64,000 nt of DNA from the NCBI GenBank assembly GCA_944472135.2, contig OX235267.1, positions 38,099,312 to 38,163,311 on the forward strand. Direction: 5' to 3'. The notes below the pieces were generated by a model, which ran no database searches, had not been told where the DNA came from, and saw only the letters and a program-made list of their open reading frames with translations. This document shows, one piece after another, positions 53,409 to 62,641 of this stretch (position 1 is its first letter; the number at the start of each line of letters is the position of its first letter). This DNA is from Trichobilharzia regenti (taxonomy: Eukaryota; Platyhelminthes; Trematoda; Strigeidida; Schistosomatidae). The position numbers and the translations under genes were made by a program.

Positions 53409-53835
53409 GTTGACTGTCCATTGGATGACAGTCTAGGGGAGATGGCTAAACCCTGATTCCAAACCTCCAACGACTGGCGTATGAAGCTCACTGGAGCTCA
53501 CCGGCAGACGTATGGACAAAGGGCTTGTTGGATGTCCTGGATGTCTGGCCCCATTCAAAAAGGCGTATGAACCAAACTCCGGTCACCGGCTGCCAATGGA
53601 TAGTGGACTCCTTACTCCACTCCTACTGCCTTGTAGGTCACACTTGGCTGTGTAAAGGCTAGAGCTGCACTCTCAAACAAAAGGCCGAGCGATTCTGGGG
53701 ACATCACTCGTACCAAATTCCCATGAAACTTCATGAACTCTCTTACAGATTGCCGCGCCTGGGCAGCGATGATTCGAGACGTTCATGAAGCCGGCTCATC
53801 CTCCCGTAGGAGATAGCCGAAGTAAAGTAAAGTAA
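53409..53835 (+). mobile_element. Unclassified retroelement insertion with AAAGT tail
   Basis: A 427-bp block inserted in the RTE remnant. It ends in GAAGTAAAGTAAAGTAAG, a short-repeat tail typical of non-LTR elements, and is flanked by TTACC (left 53404-53408, right from about 53837). It contains GGCGTATGAACC and GGTCACCGG, also found in the 56134-56782 insertion. No protein was recognised. Confidence 0.55.
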
Positions 53836-54125
53836 GTTACCTAGCGCCCAACCGAAGAAGCCTAACCTCAATATTGCTCAACTTATTATGCCACCTAAGA
53901 CAGGAGATATTATGCAGACCACTATGATCAAGAGACAGCTAGCCGCCAGTCTTTTCATGTCTTCCTTCCACTTTCAATAGTCATGTATCTCTCACAGCGA
54001 ACTGCATAGCAATACACACTTCCTTTGACCGGTAGCCATCCAGATATCACCTCTACTAAGCGTATGCCAAAAAGCTCTAACATACTCATGCTGAGATTTC
54101 GTCAGCAATCAATCGACAACAATCC
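53836..54125 (-). pseudogene. RTE-like LINE fragment
   Basis: On minus, continues the RTE coding remnant split by the insertion (blocks corresponding to FDHRCL, CSAVR and RYPRDGYRSKE-like remnants). It runs head-to-head into another RTE copy at 54126. Confidence 0.5.
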
Positions 54126-54620
54126 TACTCCATAAAGACTATAAAGTTACATAGATTGAGATGGCTAGGTCACGTGCTGCACATGCCTAACCATCGCCTC
54201 CCCCGACGGGCATTACTAACTGATATAGGTGCAGGTTCGAAAAGAGTAAGTTGTGGCCAAACAAAAGCATGGCCTCATCAATCCATGAAATCCTTGACAG
54301 TTAAACTGAGTCAGTCAGGTAGGGAGATGCAGACTTCCGGGTTGGGGCCCTCGGGACTCTGGGAATCAATGGCTGGAGACAATAGGTGACATGGCTAAAA
54401 ATCGTTGTCAATGGCCAGCGGAGATGTATTCAGTCTCTGTAATCTTTCATATTCCTTTCTACCATTACCCATTCTGTTTCACTCTTATACTTGTCAAACT
54501 CTACTGATTCTCTTCACTCATCTTCTTCTTATCTACCTCTGTGTGCTATTTGGAACGTGGCAACTCGAACTGCTGCTCATCGGTGCCAAGTTCTATGTTG
54601 AATCCAGACGGACAAACAAA
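54126..54620 (+). repeat. RTE-like (SR2-type) LINE 3' copy, opposite orientation
   Basis: Coding tail [20 protein letters not shown], then [20 protein letters not shown], followed by the 3' UTR ending TATGTTGAATCCAGACGGAC. About 95% identical by eye to the 50100-50410 copy, which is inverted relative to it. Confidence 0.72.
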
Positions 54621-55370
54621 CAGACCATAAAATCTTCAAAAGCTTGAAGTCCTATGTTCCATTCAAAAGAAATTCCGTTCTTGTTTAGTTTTCTCCCGTA
54701 TATACTCCTCTTTTCCTTTGCTACAACGGTATTAATAACTTGAATTCATCGACTTCTGTCGGGGGTGGGGAGGTGATTTTACCATCATTTATCTTGTTGA
54801 CTGTTAGACAGAAAAAAACAACAGTAAATGTATAAAAATCCTCTTATTGCTTGCATACATACATATATATTGTTGCGTTCTTTTCACTGTTCCACCGGCT
54901 TCTCCAGTTTGCATAGTGTTTGCAATCTTATGCGTTTCATTATTTTTCCCTGTAGGCTGTTTTTCTAGGATGTTTTTTTCTCTTCTTAATAATAATAGAT
55001 TAATTAATTGCATAGATTCTTTTCTGCTTGCCATCTGCACCGATCGATCGATTAATTGAAACTAAGATACATTTGTGTGTGTGTTAGTGTGTGTGTGTAT
55101 GTATATTTACATGAAGAACATGACTCTACCTTACTGGAATTTCGACAAATAAGTGGAATTGAATTATTCGTTGTAGTCGCTTGCATCAAATGAATGGAAT
55201 TTCGGACAGGGTTATTGAATAATCTCAATGTACGATAATAGTCTTTTCAGTATAATATAAAATAATGTGCCATTATTCTAAATTCTTCTTTTGATGGACA
55301 GAACAACTTTAATATTTAAGACAGTTGAAGTATTTTTTTCTTTTTTATTCTTTAAACTTATCACTCTTAC
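54621..55370. other. No recognised gene; TG microsatellite
   Basis: (TG)n at about 55072-55105. Nothing else recognised. Confidence 0.4.
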
Positions 55371-55644
55371 TGAAGAAGATTTGTAGCTCAGGTGGATGAT
55401 TTTGATTTAATTACGAAGCTTTTGTCGTCCCCTATCTAGACAACATATTCAGTGCATATTTTTAGTATAAAATGAACTTATTTAAATTCTTCATGAACGA
55501 TGTTATTTTATCTACCGACGATCGCTGTTGTGATTGGTTGTTAATTTACATTTGTATTGATTACTTTTTATTGACCTTGAATATGGACTTTCTCGTCATG
55601 TGACTTATTCTTTATTGGTTGGTAAATTTGGATCTATAGCAGTG

Positions 55645-55951
55645 GTGGTCACATTACAACCTGACTGATAGAATTCAGTCTACACCAATCAGAGGACTAG
55701 ATGCATCCCACTAGTTACACAAGTGTCCAATCAAAATACCCATTACAGTCGTACAGGAGGTCAATCGGAAGCCTGAATAGCTCAGTGGTAACATCTGTGA
55801 CAGACTTCAGCACTGGGTGACGTGGGTTCGAATCTCAGAAGAGACATGAGTTCCTTGAAGTCAGCTGCAGATATGCCTTGCTGAGTGGTGAGTGCCAACT
55901 AGCACGAAACCTAGGTCAAGCAAGGCATCCTGTGGGCGATTGCCTCTAACC
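55645..55951 (+). repeat. SINE-4, complete, with 13-bp target duplication
   Basis: Delimited by direct repeats ATCTATAGCAGTG (55632-55644 and 55952-55964). 307 bp: 5' part with CTGATAGAATTCAGTC, tRNA-like head CCTGAATAGCTCAGTGGTAA (box A) and GACGTGGGTTCGAATCTC (box B), then the tail. The homologous PLE at 58690-58730 lacks the insert and shows the empty-site arrangement. Confidence 0.82.
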
Positions 55952-56133
55952 ATCTATAGCAGTGTGTTTGTTAATTAATCGCTGATTCTTTTGATAACTA
56001 TACTTGGTGTTCATAACTGTTTACATATGCACCGATTCTAAAGAGTACATATCGTGTCTTTTTACTGCTAATTTATATGCTCTAATTCTGGTTCTAATGG
56101 GACGCCCACTGTGACCAACGTAGTGTTAATCTC

Positions 56134-56782
56134 CCCGGCCAATAACTGCTGCCTTGTCGTGGTGATCGGGCTTGAATACCGTAATGACCCAACATGCTAA
56201 ACTGACTGAGACTCTGTCCCTGCAGGTCCTACTATGTCAGAAGGGTTGTTTGGATAGCTGTTAAACTAAAAGCAGTTACCATGGGGTACATGGGCTCCAG
56301 TATCCAATCGGATCAAATGGCGTATGAACCCATATGGGTCACCGGAAATCATGGGAATGCAGCTCCTGACGCTGCTCCGCTGCCTTGCGGATCAGACTTC
56401 AAGTCAAAGGCTCGGGGGTGGGGCGGTCCCTTAATAAAACCACCTGCTTCGGGCGCCCGGGCAGTATCTCAGCCCTCACACAATGAATTGAATGAAGTAA
56501 CAAACAATCAATGAAACTTATCGCGTGCTATTACACGTATTGCAGTTTCCTTCTTTCTTCCCTTCCGATGATAGTTAACGAATACTGTTTGAACTTGTTA
56601 AGCATGACTGTTTTCCTTCCAGATGAAGTTCTTTATCCGTTCTCTACTTATATATATATATATATTTTTCTCTTTCTTTTTTTTCTTTTGATCTATGTTG
56701 TTTTATTATTATTTTGTGGCACATCCTTCTTGGTGCCATATTGTACCAAGTTTTTATGCGTTTAAATAAATAATATAATAAA
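56134..56782 (+). mobile_element. Unclassified non-LTR insertion, 649 bp, with 13-bp target duplication
   Basis: Flanked by TAGTGTTAATCTC (56121-56133 and 56783-56795). It begins CCCGGCCAATAACTGC, has an internal block (GGCGTATGAACCC, GGGTCACCGG) shared with 53409-53835, and ends in an AT-rich AAATAAATAATATAATAAA tail. No conserved coding domain is visible; the plus frames of 77 and 84 codons are unlikely genes. It may be a non-autonomous derivative joining the 5' and 3' ends of a LINE. Confidence 0.65.
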
Positions 56783-57094
56783 TAGTGTTAATCTCAGTTG
56801 ATGCGATTTATTTTGTAAATGGTACTAATTTTATCTTCTTTTCCTGTTGGATCCTTTAGTCTACACAATACCAATACTGAATGAAGTGATTGTTCGACCG
56901 TGTGTGCTATATCTATTTCAAACGGTTTCACTATTCTAGCTGTTATTTCAGAGATATTTTTTTATGTTGGTGTTATGACTGGAGTTTAAACATAATTTTG
57001 ATGAAATTGTGAGGATATACATTCTTTTTGAAGGCAGTTAATAGATATATCTCTTTATTCTCTTCAACTCTAGAGTGCTGCAGTGTGCTTGAAC

Positions 57095-57420
57095 CCTTTT
57101 TTAAACAAATTAATTGGTGGATGGTGACTAGCAGTGGAATCCACTCAGGATGCGCATTTCGTCCCATTCGTGATTCGTCGTCTGAATGTACATGCATCTC
57201 CAGTGAGTGATGATGTTCCCACTGAGGCTTGAACACAGTGTTCACTTTCTCAAATCCCAAAGCTTTATCCACTAGACCACTTGGGCCACGAAAGCCAGTC
57301 GCCTGTTGTGCAACGCGTCATATTAATTATTTAATTCAATTTTAGTTTTTCTTGTCGATTGATTCGACCTGTCGCGCTTGGTCTCAGATTGACATGTCGG
57401 TTTCTTGTGCACTTGCTGTG
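57095..57420 (-). repeat. SM-alpha-like SINE with degenerate hammerhead
   Basis: On minus: tRNA-like head about 57295-57215 (GTGGTCTAGTGGATAAAG, then GTGTTCAAGCCTCAG), hammerhead 57190-57131 and tail start. A second tail fragment of the same family lies at 57340-57420. Confidence 0.68.
57131..57190 (-). ncRNA. Hammerhead module, SM-alpha type, core damaged
   Basis: On minus: CATTCAG, ACGACGA (first core box altered), AATGGGACGAAAT with GAAA intact, then GCGCATCC and a 4-bp insertion before GGATTCC. Stem II is also weakened. Probably inactive. Confidence 0.55.
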
Positions 57421-57424
57421 ACGA

Positions 57425-57560
57425 TGAAAAGTCCAAAACTAGGATGAAACAATTGTTCAGTACTCTCAGGTTTTCCAATGGTTCTCTAACTGATGTCATC
57501 TCCTGATGATGAAATCCTGTAACCAGTAAATCAAATACCTACAAACCAATACTTATACTT
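57425..57560 (+). repeat. SINE-1 fragment
   Basis: Only the hammerhead and tail: GATGAAAAGTCC, GGATGAAACAATTGTTCAGT, GGTTTTCCAATGGTTCTC, GATGAAATCCTGTAACC. Confidence 0.6.
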
Positions 57561-57900
57561 GTGTTTCTAAATTTCCTTGCTATTTCTTTTGATTAAGACA
57601 TCTAAGAATGGAGCTTTTTTTGTCTTATTCCTTTTCGCCTGTGAATTTAACGTCTTCAAATATGTTTTTTTTCATTAATTTGTGGATATATCCCAAATCA
57701 CATTTTTCTTAACTATTACAAATGTATCATCAACATAATGTCCATTTTATACTAAAACGTGCACTGAAGATGTTGTCTAGAATGGGGACAACGAAAGCTT
57801 AGCAGTTAAATTAACCACCTCCTCAGAGAACAGAGTGAATTCAATCTCATCCATCTGAGCTACAAATTTTTTTCATTTTGCTTACTTTCATGAACAACAT
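57561..57900. pseudogene. Penelope-like RT fragment (minus) joined to PLE 3' region (plus)
   Basis: On minus, 57750-57590 encodes a broken HYVDDTFVIVKK and DIFEDVKFTGE-like stretch. From 57755 the plus strand carries a PLE 3' region with a hammerhead-like core (57764-57808). The two parts are in opposite orientation, another inverted PLE junction. Confidence 0.55.
57764..57808 (+). ncRNA. Hammerhead-like core in PLE 3' region
   Basis: CTGAAGA (57764-57770), GTTGTC/GACAAC hairpin, GAAA (57793-57796), GCT-TAGC-AGT (stem III with a G-T pair) and TA. Same layout as 42799-42840. No convincing stem I. Confidence 0.5.
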
Positions 57901-57904
57901 TTAT

Positions 57905-58315
57905 GGTATCAGGATTTCATCATGAGCTGACATTGGTTAAAGAACCATTGGAAAACCATCACCAGGAGTACTGGATAGCTGTTTCGTCCTAGTGTGGGAC
58001 TCTTCATCAGTACGCATCCACCGCCAGGGTTTGAATCCAGGACCTTCTGGTTGCAAGGCAAGCTAGCTCGTAGACCATTAGGCCACTGGGATCCAATCTA
58101 ATGGCCAGCCCGTGAATTCTAACTTCTTCCAATTCATGACATAGCGTGACCCCTAGCCAATGTCTTTGGCGAGTATTTGTCCTCACACCTGACCTGCTGC
58201 ACCTTACTGGTCACGACTTCTCACTAGAACCCAGGTAACTACTTAACTAAATAGGGCTAGTCGCTAGCGAGTATCTCATCGATATTCAAGCGCTGGTATC
58301 AAGGAGATCACATAT
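57905..58315 (-). repeat. SINE-1 copy, near full length
   Basis: On minus: head box A region ATCCCAGTGGCCTAATGGTC, box B GGATTCAAACCCTGG, hammerhead module 58015-57965, tail GGTTTTCCAATGGTTCTT and ATGATGAAATCC. About 410 bp. Confidence 0.75.
57965..58015 (-). ncRNA. Hammerhead module in SINE-1, one core substitution
   Basis: On minus: GTACTG (stem I), ATGAAGA where consensus CTGAAGA is expected, GTCC/GGAC stem II around CACACTA, GAAA, CAGCTATC, and CAGTAC re-pairing with GTACTG. Only the first core base (C3) differs from a complete hammerhead, and that base is critical in known hammerheads. Confidence 0.65.
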
Positions 58316-58444
58316 TGTGGTGATCTGAATAATTCGCCCCTTGAACTGTACATTTTAGGTGACCAGCTAGTTTTCAAATTGTGAATTTCATTTCACATGT
58401 TCACAAGTTAATCCGTCGTTGTGCTACTTAATAGTCTACAAAGA
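58316..58444. other. No recognised feature
   Basis: Short spacer between SINE-1 and a PLE remnant. Confidence 0.3.
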
Positions 58445-58800
58445 AACAGAGAAGATTCACAGCTTAGGTTGGTTGATTTAATTGGAAAGCTTTCATCATC
58501 CTTCTAGTCTTATATCTTCAGCGATCGGTTTAATATGCGATAAAGTTGTTTGATTTTCCACGAATGATGATATAATTGTATCTCCTGACAATCGCTGCTG
58601 TGATTGGTTAATTAATTTACCTCTTTATCGATTATTTTTTATTGACTTTCTGCTGTTATGTGATTTACTTCTTTTTTTTAGTTAGCTGATAAATTTGGAT
58701 CTGTGGCAATGTGTTTGTTAATCAATTAATCCCTGATTCATCTGAGTACCAGACTTCCAATGTTAGACATGTTTGACTAAATTAGTCTGTTTCTGCCCAG
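58445..58800 (-). repeat. Penelope-like element 3' region
   Basis: Homologous to 55375-55645 and continuing over the site where SINE-4 is inserted in that copy (GATCTGTGGCAATGTGTTTG at about 58708). Hammerhead-like core at 58478-58521 (CTGAAGA, GAAA present, stem II and III weakened). Confidence 0.6.
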
Positions 58801-58984
58801 TATTCAGGCGGTAGAGGCATAGAACCAGCTGTAGCTAGTTAGCCACTTTCATACCTGATGCGTTAGTGAAATTATACAAATTTTTAGCTCATTTAAATGT
58901 TCCTGTTATTGTATTCTTTTAATCTGGATGGCTTAACTTAAATGAAGCCATCAAGAAGGTAGCTTCACTAATTTTTTGTCGGTT

Positions 58985-59130
58985 ATCGAATATATAAAAG
59001 AAAAGATGTTCAGCGAAGAGTTACCCTTTTTCGGCGATATCATTCTTAAGCTGTACAATCGCATTTATATGTATAGTTAATTATCCTAGCAACAAAATAA
59101 GTATTTCCAAAGTTATGTCATCAGTATTCT
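58985..59130 (-). repeat. Unclassified repeat, left arm of inverted pair
   Basis: On minus: TTTGGAAATACTTATTTTGT, then GCGATTGTACAGC and GGGTAACTCTTCGCTGAAC. The same string is in plus orientation at 59940-60085 and partly at 61650-61735, so the arms flank 0.8 kb that includes a SINE-1. Confidence 0.55.
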
Positions 59131-59369
59131 GAAACACCTGATTGAATCGGAGCACTAAGCAAACCCACAGAGTAACTTCAAGGTCGTCTACAGAATACGT
59201 GGGAATCTTATTGAGAGAGCATGAACCAAACTTTTTCAAACAGCAGAAGCAATGACAATCCACATATTAAAACCTCAACTCTGTATACAAAAGAAGAAGT
59301 TTGTTCAGTGACTAAATCTAAAGTGGACCTGACCTATCTTAACTCCAAATACGTAATTTTTGTTTAAAG
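59131..59369. other. No recognised feature
   Basis: Interior of the inverted pair; no gene recognised. Confidence 0.3.
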
Positions 59370-59825
59370 GATTTCATCATGAGCTGTAACCAATCAAATC
59401 CCTACAAACCAACACTTGAATATCGGTGAGATACTCACTGGCGACTAGCCCTATTCAGGTAGGTAGTTACCTGGAGTTCTAGTGAGAAGTTGTGACCAGT
59501 AGGGTGCAGCAGATCGGGGTGTGAGGACAAATACTCGCCAAAGACATCGGCTAGTGGTCGCGCTATGTCGTGGATTGACAGAAGTAAGAATTCATGGGCT
59601 GTCCATTGGATCGGCTCCTAGTGGCTTAATGGTCTACGAGCTAGCTCGCCTTGTAACGAGAAGGTCTTGGGTTCGGACCCATGTGGGGGTTGTGTACTGC
59701 TGAAGAATCCCACACTAGAACGAAACAGCTATCCAGTACTCTCAGGTTTTCCAATGGTTCTCTAACTGATGTCAACTCATAATGAAATCCTGTAATCAAT
59801 CAGTCAAATCCCTACAAACCGACAC
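59370..59825 (+). repeat. SINE-1, near full length
   Basis: The 5' part GGTGAGATACTCACTGGCG, head GGCTCCTAGTGGCTTAATGG (box A), GGTCTTGGGTTCGGACCC (box B), hammerhead module 59691-59743 and tail to ACCGACACTTAAAT. This copy keeps the first core box intact. Confidence 0.75.
59691..59743 (+). ncRNA. Hammerhead module in SINE-1, first core box intact
   Basis: GTACTG (stem I), CTGAAGA, ATCCCACACTAGAAC (stem II weakened by two substitutions), GAAA, CAGCTATC, then CAGTAC completing stem I. All single-stranded core positions are present; stem II is the defect. This is the closest SINE-1 copy to a complete hammerhead. Confidence 0.6.
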
Positions 59826-59939
59826 TTAAATTTTTGTTTGTTTGTCTTTTAATTGTGTAATATTTTTCCTCCACCACTTATTAAATCTCTAGTCCTTATT
59901 AACCCACTTATTAACATGACTTTTTTACAATTCTAATGA

Positions 59940-60085
59940 CAAATCTTTGGAAATATTTATTTTGTTGCTAAGACAATTAACTAATGTGTATGTGCGATTG
60001 TACAGCATGCGATAGATATTTGTCCGAAAAGAGTAACTCTTCTCTGAAACTTTTTTTTATGCTTTTATATGAATCAAAGGTTATC
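59940..60085 (+). repeat. Unclassified repeat, right arm of inverted pair
   Basis: CTTTGGAAATATTTATTTTG, GCGATTGTACAGCATGCG, AAAAGAGTAACTCTTCTCTG; inverted relative to 58985-59130. Confidence 0.55.
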
Positions 60086-60104
60086 GAGAATAAACATGCG
60101 TTAG

Positions 60105-60345
60105 TGTAGCGACAGTAGGACTGCTTTTCAACCACACTTATATGGTGTGGTGCATGGGTTCGACACCCAGCTGATGCATTCTCATACTCTGCCTAATTTA
60201 CTCGCCAGCAGTAAACTTGGAGGAAAAGAAGCAGAAATGTAGTACACTAGTCCAAAAACCTCATCCTGTGAAAAAAAAATACCACCGCTACCCGAACTTC
60301 AAATCCTAAAGCCCTGTGTTCCACTGAGAACGCTAAAGGAATCAG
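60105..60345 (+). repeat. SINE-3 copy
   Basis: The head (GTGTAGCGACAGTAGGACTG) is decayed but box B GGGTTCGACACCC is clear, and the body ends CCCTGTGTTCCACTGAGAAC. Confidence 0.6.
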
Positions 60346-60584
60346 GAAACAAAGTATTGTATGATGTGTTATGTGTGGTTTTCTGTGTGAACAGAATTTT
60401 CGCACCTCACTACCACTGTTACTGACTGACTTGACCAACGCTCAGTTTCTAGTCATTTATGTTACGTCATTCAACTTATCTGCTCAATTTTAGTTCTTCT
60501 TAGTCTCTATCTATAGTTACCTCCGTTGCTATCCTGACCTAAGTTGAAACATTTAGTTAATTATATTACGTCATTTAACTCACT
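60346..60584. other. No recognised feature
   Basis: Spacer without identifiable gene or repeat. Confidence 0.3.
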
Positions 60585-61445
60585 GTCTGTCTGTCTGTTT
60601 TCGACATAGAACTTTACACAAATGTGCGGAAGTTCAAGTCGCCACACTCCACTCCATGTAGCACACAAAGCAAGAGAAGAAAGTACAAGAAAAGCATAAT
60701 AGAGACAGTAAGCAGAGGTGTGAGACAAAGAAAGAGTAATAACGAAGAACAAAACAGTTTCATTGGAAACCATAAGTCACAAAGAGTGGATGCATCTGCA
60801 CTAGCCATTGAGAACGATCACTTTAAGCCATATCACCAATAATTTCCAGCCGTCATTGGTTTTTACCATCCCGAGGACCCCAATCAGGAAGTCTGCACCT
60901 TCATACGTGGCTTAGGCTAACTGTTGTAGATTTCATTGACTGGTGAAGCCATGTTTTGGTTTGATCGCTACTAGTTCTTTACCAGCCTGACCCTATGTCA
61001 GCTAATATTGCCCGTCGAGGAAGGCGATGACTAGGCACACGTAACATATGTCCTAACCATCTCAGTCTTTGTAGCTTCACGACTTCGTCGATTGATTTCC
61101 CCTGTTTACCTAAAACTCTACGCCTAACCTCAATGTTGCTCACCTTATTATGCCACTTTATACGGGAAATAAAGCGCAGGCACCTATGATCAAAGACAGC
61201 TAGTCAGGCTTTTCATGTCTTCCACTGTCGATGGCTAGGTTTCACAGCCAGCCATAAAGGAGGACGGAGCGGACTGATGAGCAGTACACCCGCCCTTTGG
61301 TCGATAGTCGAACATCTCGTCTACGCCAGAGTCGGCGTAAACTGGCAGATGCAAAACGAGCCCCCTGTATTCGTGCTGAGATTTCGTCAGAGATCAACCC
61401 GTTGACGTTGGCTGATGATACTTCCCAAATAAGTGAACAATCGCC
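60585..61445 (-). pseudogene. RTE-like (SR2-type) LINE 3' remnant
   Basis: On minus: decayed coding (DEISARIQGARFASASLRRL at about 61395-61330, CSSVRSVLLYG-like at 61280, RVLGKQGKSIDEVVKL-like at 61110, HRLPRRAILADIG-like at 61020) followed by the shared 3' UTR to 60600 and (CTGT)n on plus. About 860 bp, heavily mutated. Confidence 0.65.
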
Positions 61446-62062
61446 CTCACAATCTGAAACGCACGCGAAACCTCTCTATTACTCACTCATCTTTGTCTTC
61501 ATCTTCATCTCTATCATTTAACTCACAAATTCAACCCTACTTTAGTTGGTGTCTAAATAACCTTATTTTTATATTAGATCATTGTTGTATTATCTAATTA
61601 ATTATCTAAACTTGACAAACCTCATGTACACACACACACACACAAATAATTGTATATAAATGTGATTGTACAGCTGTGTGAATGAATTCGCCACTGAAAA
61701 CAGTCTCTTCGCTGAACGTCTTCTCTTTTTCATATGAACAGAATTATAATCAATCACCAAAATTATGTTATTTGTAGACCAATAACTTCGTTTGTTTCTA
61801 AAAAGGGAAGCTTGTCTAAGGTGTAGTTGGTCTAAAACATTCAAGGATTCGATATACTCAAGAGATACAGATTACAGGCCTGGTTATTTGTGTTGTGTTT
61901 GCTTTAGGATTATGTAAATCACTTTCACCAATTTTTTTAGAACAATTAGTCCTTTGTAAAAAAAGTAATATTTGTAAAATCTCAGCGATATTGAAATGAG
62001 TAATTCCAACGTTTCGTTCGGAAATCTGGTCTTGAGATTTTACAAATATAATTTTTTTACAA

Positions 62063-62370
62063 ATGTCTACTCCTCACTCGGCGCCCAAATATTATAGAAC
62101 TATTCTGTTAAATCTTGACTACAGTTCATTTGATTTACAATTAGTCCCTTTTATAAATTTTGATAGCGTTATTAGTAGATGGAGATTATCTGAAAAATGT
62201 GATGTGAGACAAAGGTTGAATTCGATCATCCGTAGAACCTACTATGCAACCCAGCTTGTAATTGTGGAAAAAGCTAAAAATATGCTTCACTGTAAACCTC
62301 AAAAGTGCACAATTGATTATATCACATCCCACACAATTTACCAATTTTCGTGTGTGTGTGTGTGTGTGGC
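62063..62370 (+). pseudogene. PLE (second family) RT-to-GIY-YIG linker
   Basis: The frame reads LVPFINFDSVISRWRLSEKC, then QLVIVEKAKNMLHCKPQKCT and SHTIYQFSC, the region leading to the GIY-YIG domain (compare LATSNCIYQFNCAC at 45299-45514). The expected CxCxxxYIGR block is lost in the TG repeat. Confidence 0.65.
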
Positions 62371-62381
62371 CATACATACAT

Positions 62382-62611
62382 TTTTTTCCTTCACGTTGCC
62401 CAGTGGAACATAGGGCTTCAAGCTAGTGGCTTGAAGTTTCTTTAGCATTGTATATTTTATAGGATTGGGTTGCTAGCCTCATGCCCAAACTTTCCTCTTT
62501 ACCAGCATTATTTCTGGCTCAGCGAGGTAAAGGAGTGCGTCGGCTGGGAATCGAACCCAAGGCCATGTGCCCGGTCGGCGAGCGTCCTAATCGCTATACC
62601 ACCGACGCGGA
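62382..62611 (-). repeat. SINE-3 (tRNA-Gly-like), complete, with 11-bp target duplication
   Basis: 230 bp flanked by CATACATACAT (62371-62381 and 62612-62622). On minus the head starts GCGTCGGTGGTATAGCG and ends CCAGCCGACGC, so a 7-bp acceptor stem GCGTCGG/CCGACGC can form. GGGTTCGATTCCCA is a perfect box B arm. It is inserted in the PLE. Confidence 0.8.
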
Positions 62612-62641
62612 CATACATACATAGGGAGGAGTAATCGCGCT

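Larger units (their letters stand above)
55375..57090 (-). mobile_element. Penelope-like element, split by two later insertions
   Basis: PLE 3' region at 55375-55644 (hammerhead-like core 55408-55452, with GAAA changed to AAAA and CTGAAGA to CTGAATA), GIY-YIG entry remnants at 55965-56133 (GTCCCATTAGAACCAG region), RT-to-GIY linker at 56796-57000 and a VEEN...FKKNVYPHNFIK block at 57060-57000. SINE-4 (55645-55951) and a 649-bp insertion (56134-56782) interrupt it, each with 13-bp target duplications. Confidence 0.68.

Noticed and set aside
53409..53835. Host exon (frames rich in Pro and Gly)
   Set aside because: Bounded by short direct repeats with an AAAGT tail and interrupting an RTE copy, so it is a mobile insertion.
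59081..59263. 60-codon minus frame as an upstream SLC10-like exon
   Set aside because: Half of it lies in a repeat also present at 59940 and 61650, and the sequence does not match SLC10 N-terminal helices.
59600..59680. tRNA gene (box A and box B present)
   Set aside because: Belongs to SINE-1, repeated at least six times with the same downstream hammerhead and tail.
62540..62611. tRNA-Gly gene
   Set aside because: The tRNA-like sequence is the head of a SINE with body, tail and target duplications, and the same body follows other heads in the window.
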